The notes under the pieces were generated by a model. The model ran no database searches, was not told the origin of the DNA, and saw only the letters and a list, made by a program, of their open reading frames with translations. From positions 1-16,818 of the forward strand of contig RXIE01000109.1 in the NCBI GenBank assembly GCA_004212135.1: 16,818 nt of DNA, written 5' to 3'. Shown piece after piece: positions 13,076-16,818 of the stretch. Within the stretch, counting starts at the first letter, position 1, and the number at the start of each line of letters is the position of its first letter. The translations under genes and the position numbers were made by a program. Origin of the DNA: Candidatus Methanophagales archaeon ANME-1-THS (GTDB lineage: Archaea > Halobacteriota > Syntropharchaeia > Alkanophagales > Methanospirareceae).

Positions 13076-13501
13076 TCAGGAAATTCTTTTATACTCCTCG
13101 GGGACCTTCATTACGAATTCTTCAACTGATCCAAAGTTTATACTGGTGGTGAATAAGTGGAATTCGTTCTTTTTTTTATCATCCTCTGGATCGTAGTCCG
13201 GGTTGGGTATCGCCATCAAATAAAATTCCGGGCTCCTTTTATCCCCGAACCGATAGATGAAGATCACTGGTGAGACGCCATTTTCTCTCTTATGCTCCTC
13301 TAACATCGCTTTTATCCGCTTGTTGATCTTAGCTGCCATGATGAAATCAACGCCCATGCTGAAGAGCGTCAGGATCGCAAGGAGGTTGAAGAACTCCCGG
13401 TCCAGAAACATCGTTCCTATCTTTATCCCAAGCTCCCTTATTCGGCTTATTACGCCTTCGAGGAGAATGGCATAATCTTTGTTGAGCCCGGTGATGTTCA
13501 C
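13076..13501 (-). pseudogene. ISH3-like transposase, truncated C-terminal piece
   Basis: This piece of a DDE transposase carries the second catalytic Asp in IKIGTMFLDREFFNLL and the following beta-strand region. The frame is open upstream to ~13590 and reads GIKPKNGTSWGHSFFTIDLL, which continues the N-terminal piece at 13591-13941 after a slip in a run of five G's. The product stops at VPEEYKRIS, exactly where ISH3 relatives continue into the RWxIE segment with the catalytic Glu. The third catalytic residue and roughly the last quarter are therefore missing and the element is dead. Confidence 0.65.
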
Positions 13502-13590
13502 GATGTCAAGCGTCAGTTTCAGCTTCCAGAGCAGATCGATGGTGAAGAAAGAATGCCCCCAGGAGGTCCCATTTTTCGGTTTTATTCCTC

Positions 13591-13941
13591 TTACCCCCGG
13601 TCATTCTTGTCGCCGTAATATCCCTCATCATGGAAATCAACAGCGATATCTACCGGCCCGTCTGGTATTCCGCTCAAGGCAAGAAGCTCTGCATTAACTC
13701 GTCTGAAGAAGGCGAGTATATCCTCAATATCGTTTTCGTAGAGGTAATTGAAGACCGTGTCAGCGGAAGGTAGTGCTGCATCAGGCATCTTCCGCTTGAG
13801 CTCTGATACTGCCGCCTCCAATGAAGTCGCTGTGGAAGTCGCTGCGTAACTAATGACGGCTATTACGTCCTCTAAAGTGTATTTCACCCCTGTGGGTGGC
13901 TTTATAATGCCGCCATGACCGCACAGCAGTTCGGAGAGCAT
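13591..13941 (-). pseudogene. ISH3-like transposase, N-terminal piece
   Basis: This piece encodes the N-terminal helical region (YTLEDVIAVISYAATSTATS; PSADTVFNYLYE) and the first catalytic Asp in PVDIAVDFHDEGYYGD of an ISH3-type archaeal transposase. It ends DKNDRG at a run of five G's, and in the next frame the protein continues GIKPKNGTSW. At its 5' side a run of seven T's (13943-13949 on the + strand as A) precedes the ATG. Across that run another frame reading GGGCEEGRTGEPNFF leads into SMLSELL, so the native N-terminus may lie further up. Confidence 0.65.
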
Positions 13942-14252
13942 CGAAAAAAATTAGGCTCCCCGGTCCTTCCCTCTTCACACCCACCACCATGCTCAGACAC
14001 TTTTACCAGCTCGGCATCACTATGGAGAGAATGGGAGAGCATCCCAAAAGGATCACTCCCTACAGCCCCTCCGTCATCCATGATCGGTGAATAGCCGTTC
14101 ATTTTCTTCACCATAGTGCGGAGGGGTTATAATCCCCGCAAATAGCTTGCGGAAGTGGGAACGTTCGGAAGTACTGCATTAAGCTCTTTAGGTGACATAT
14201 CCGGTGGATGGGATGCTCAAAATCCTCTGGGTTTATCCAAAGAGAAAGAGTT
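13942..14252 (-). other. Spacer between ileS and the transposase remnant
   Basis: A - strand frame (14114 to 13902) gives MVKKMNGYSPIMDDGGAVGS and runs into the transposase frame across the T7 run. It may be the transposase N-terminus or chance. An imperfect palindrome, GGGGTTATAATCCCC (about 14125-14139), lies just upstream and could be part of the insertion sequence end or a promoter. No second copy was found near 13000-13075, so the element's ends are undefined. Confidence 0.3.
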
Positions 14253-14258
14253 AAAAAA
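14253..14258 (-). terminator. Poly-T terminator of ileS
   Basis: On the - strand, 22 bases past the ileS stop, GGTTTTTTAAC provides a run of six T's, the typical archaeal intrinsic termination signal. Confidence 0.45.
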
Positions 14259-14279
14259 CCTGAATAGATACATTGAATT

Positions 14280-16818
14280 TTACTGTGAAGGCACACACTC
14301 GATCGCGAGATAAATCTCCTTCTTGCCTATCTTCCATCTCTTTTCGTACGTCTGAGTTCCCTTCGAGGTGTTCGATGCCTCTTCGATACCGACCGCGAGC
14401 GTCTCCTCGCAGATATAATCATGGTATTTCTTCATCGCTTCTCTTACCTCTTCGTCGCCCTCATACCAGATCCGTATCTTCGCCGTATATTCCAGGTCGA
14501 GATCCTTCCGCATACCCTGTATCCTTCGCACAAGGTCTCTCACCAGCCCTTCTTCTCTGAGCGTATCGTCCAGGCAAATGTCCAGGCATAAGGTTGTACC
14601 TCCCTCTACTTCGATCTGCTTATACCGTTCAAGTTCGCCCTTCAGGCTTTCTGAGATCGGCTCATGCATATCTGCAAACTCAACTTCCTGGACATTCAGC
14701 TCGTCCTGCACGATCCCTGCGAGACACGCGGCTTTCTCCTTCGCGCCCTCGCTGCAAACCACGACCACCTCTCGCAAGGGCTGTCGTATCTTTATCCCCG
14801 CCTCTGACCTCGCTCGCCGACCTGCTTCCACCAATTTGGAAACCAATGCCATCGAATCCTCCAATTCCGGCGTTATGAGCGATTCGTCAGGAACGGGATA
14901 GTCGCAGAGATGCACACTCTCAGGCTCGGTCTCTAAAACGCCCCGCACCATATTCTGATAAATATAATCAGTGATGAACGGCACGAAAGGCGCGAGCAGT
15001 TTGCATAACGCAACAAGAACCTCATAGAGCGTGAGATACGCACAATCCTTATCAAGGTTCTCCTCGACGATCCAGAACCGCCTCCGTGACCGGCGTATGT
15101 ACCAGTTGCTCAGGTCCGCAACGACAAAATCCTCTAATCGACGCGAGGCAACATGGATTTCATATCGTTCGATCGCAGCAATGACCTCCTTCGTGAGCGA
15201 ATGCAACCTCGAGATAATCCAGCGATCCAAAGCATTCCGTTTCTCTACCGGGATTTCCTTCTCTTTCGGATTGAAATTGTCGATGTTCGCATACGTAACG
15301 AAGAAGAAATACGAGTTCCAGAGCGTATTCAAGAACTTGTTCTGCCGCTCTCGTATCACCGACTTCGTGAATCGTATATCCTCGGTTAAGGGCCCCGCGG
15401 TGAAGAGATACCAGCGCAACGCATCTGCTCCTTCAGTATTGAAGATCGCATTGATATCCACGACGTTCCCTTTGCTCTTGCTCATCTTCACCCCCTGCTC
15501 ATCCAGGATATGGCCGAGCGAGAGCACGTTGCGATACGGTGTGGCATCAAAGATCGCGGTTGATACCCCGAGGAGAGAATAGAACCAGCCCCTCGTCTGG
15601 TCGATCGCTTCGGTGATGAAATCCGCGGGAAAGTTCTGCTTGAACTCCTCCTGCTCAAACGGGTAGTGCCATTGCGCAAACGGAGCGGAGCCTGAATCGT
15701 ACCAGCAATCAATCACATCTTTGACCCGTCTCGCATCCCCGCCACACGCTTCGCACGTCAGCACCACGTCATCAATATACGGCCGGTGAAGGTCAATGTC
15801 ATCCGGGACACTATTCTTTGCCTTTTCCTGTAATTCCGCTATGCTCCCCACACAATGCTGCTTCCCACAGGTGGTGCATAGCCATACATTCAATGGCGTA
15901 CCCCAGAACCGCTCCCTGCTGAGCGCCCAATCCTCGATATTCTCGAGGAAGTTACCAAATCGACCGTATTTCAAATGCCCGGGATACCAGTTGATCTGCT
16001 CATTATTCGCCATCAACGTATCACGGAGCGAACGCATGGCGATGAACCATGAATCCCGTGCGTAATATAAAAGAGGCGAATGACAACGCCAGCAGAAGGG
16101 ATATGAGTGCAAATATCGCGCCTCTTTATATAAAACACCCTGATCCTTGAGCATTTCGATAATAAGCTTATCCGCATCCTTCACGAACATCCCGGCCAGA
16201 GGCGCAACTTCATTTGTAAAGCGCCCGTCGCTCGTCACGGGTTGTGCGAACCCCAGCTTCTTCTCACGGCAGACCTCATAATCCACCTCTCCAAATGCCG
16301 GTGCGATATGCACAACACCCGTACCCTCCTCGAGGGTGACGAACTCCGCGGTAATTACTTTATGCGATTCGCCACCTTCGATCTTCGCATAGTCAAATAG
16401 CGGCTCGTAGTCCAGATCCTCCAGATCCTTTCCCGTAAATCGTTCTAATATTTCATAATCGCCATCCAAAACATCCAGACGGGCTTCCGCAAGGATTAGA
16501 ACCTCCACAGTATCTTTTACCCTCGCCCGAACCTTTACATACGGGTGTGAAGGATGGACCGCGAGTGCGATGTTCCCCAGAAGTGTCCAGGGCGTCGTCG
16601 TCCACGCTAACAGGTAGAGCGGCTCAGAATCCTTCGCGTGCCTTAATTTGAACTTCACATAGACTGAGGGGTCTTCCACATCTTGATAGCCCTGCGCGAC
16701 CTCATGGCTACTGAGTGTGGTCTCACACCTCGGGCAGAACGGCACGACCTTATGCCCTTTATAAAGCAACCCCTTATTCCAGATCTCTTTTAAGGACCAC
16801 CAGACCGATTCGATGATC
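14280..16818 (-). CDS. ileS: Isoleucyl-tRNA synthetase, 5' end beyond the window
   Basis: This class I synthetase charges tRNA-Ile and edits misactivated valine in the cytoplasm. The coding frame is open to the right edge (reading VWWSLKEIW before the in-frame TTG at 16769), so the N-terminus with the HIGH motif lies outside. About 845 of roughly 1,040 residues are present. Visible are the CP1 editing domain (GTGVVHIAPAFGEVDYE), two CxxC zinc-like pairs (CTTCGKQHC and CEACGG), the catalytic DVIDCWYDSGSAP, the KMSKSKGN signature (KMSKS at 15474-15488) and the helical anticodon-binding and C-terminal domains. ATP binding and transition-state stabilisation are expected from KMSKS. It ends VPSQ-stop at 14280. 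It is a core, intact gene and marks the window's chromosomal backbone. Confidence 0.95.
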   Translation of the reverse strand, partial: IIESVWWSLKEIWNKGLLYKGHKVVPFCPRCETTLSSHEVAQGYQDVEDPSVYVKFKLRHAKDSEPLYLLAWTTTPWTLLGNIALAVHPSHPYVKVRARVKDTVEVLILAEARLDVLDGDYEILERFTGKDLEDLDYEPLFDYAKIEGGESHKVITAEFVTLEEGTGVVHIAPAFGEVDYEVCREKKLGFAQPVTSDGRFTNEVAPLAGMFVKDADKLIIEMLKDQGVLYKEARYLHSYPFCWRCHSPLLYYARDSWFIAMRSLRDTLMANNEQINWYPGHLKYGRFGNFLENIEDWALSRERFWGTPLNVWLCTTCGKQHCVGSIAELQEKAKNSVPDDIDLHRPYIDDVVLTCEACGGDARRVKDVIDCWYDSGSAPFAQWHYPFEQEEFKQNFPADFITEAIDQTRGWFYSLLGVSTAIFDATPYRNVLSLGHILDEQGVKMSKSKGNVVDINAIFNTEGADALRWYLFTAGPLTEDIRFTKSVIRERQNKFLNTLWNSYFFFVTYANIDNFNPKEKEIPVEKRNALDRWIISRLHSLTKEVIAAIERYEIHVASRRLEDFVVADLSNWYIRRSRRRFWIVEENLDKDCAYLTLYEVLVALCKLLAPFVPFITDYIYQNMVRGVLETEPESVHLCDYPVPDESLITPELEDSMALVSKLVEAGRRARSEAGIKIRQPLREVVVVCSEGAKEKAACLAGIVQDELNVQEVEFADMHEPISESLKGELERYKQIEVEGGTTLCLDICLDDTLREEGLVRDLVRRIQGMRKDLDLEYTAKIRIWYEGDEEVREAMKKYHDYICEETLAVGIEEASNTSKGTQTYEKRWKIGKKEIYLAIECVPSQ

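Noticed and set aside
1..16818. CRISPR array or tRNA/rRNA gene
   Set aside because: No regularly spaced repeats of 25-40 bases and no tRNA-like acceptor/T-loop (GGTTCGAATC-type) pattern were seen on either strand.

Overview
This window looks archaeal and most likely euryarchaeal, perhaps a methanogen-related or alkane/methane-oxidising lineage. The evidence is TATA/BRE-like promoters, GGAGGTGAT-type ribosome binding sites, a UPF0058 protein, an adenosine-specific-kinase (DUF355) protein, an archaeal-looking isoleucyl-tRNA synthetase, a PAS sensor-kinase remnant and an ISH3-like transposase remnant. The lineage is inference; no rRNA gene is present to settle it.

Left third (1 to about 6.2 kb, + strand, visibly A+T-rich): a type III restriction-modification island in the order mod (5'-truncated or broken), a four-helix-bundle S23/IVP gene, an XRE-HTH plus ImmA/IrrE-type metallopeptidase gene, a DUF4411-like PIN toxin gene and res. 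Adjacent genes overlap by a few bases or abut, so this reads as one translationally coupled operon. Its most striking feature is the S23 gene. It is inserted at the 3' end of mod, and the last ~17 codons of mod occur twice, once before and once after it. The displaced copy still ends in an ATGA overlap with the HTH/ImmA gene, which shows what the older junction looked like.

Middle (6.2 to 10.1 kb, more G+C-rich): a two-gene pyrimidine operon (PyrF-like OMP decarboxylase, then PyrE-like orotate phosphoribosyltransferase); a heavily decayed PAS sensor-kinase pseudogene; two very small possible ORFs; a hairpin whose loop matches the 16S rRNA anti-Shine-Dalgarno; then, on the - strand, a UPF0058 gene with a probably leaderless promoter and a ferredoxin to adenosine-specific-kinase operon.

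Right part (10.3 to 16.8 kb, - strand): two small glycine-rich membrane proteins, the first of them frameshifted, downstream of a large secreted or surface protein split by two frame changes; a truncated ISH3-like transposase lacking its catalytic Glu region; and the C-terminal four-fifths of ileS, which runs off the right edge.

The left island is a foreign defence/addiction module. The right part holds core genes interspersed with decaying accessory genes. Several frame changes (PAS gene, surface protein, membrane protein, transposase) mean either real decay or sequencing indels, and raw reads would separate these.
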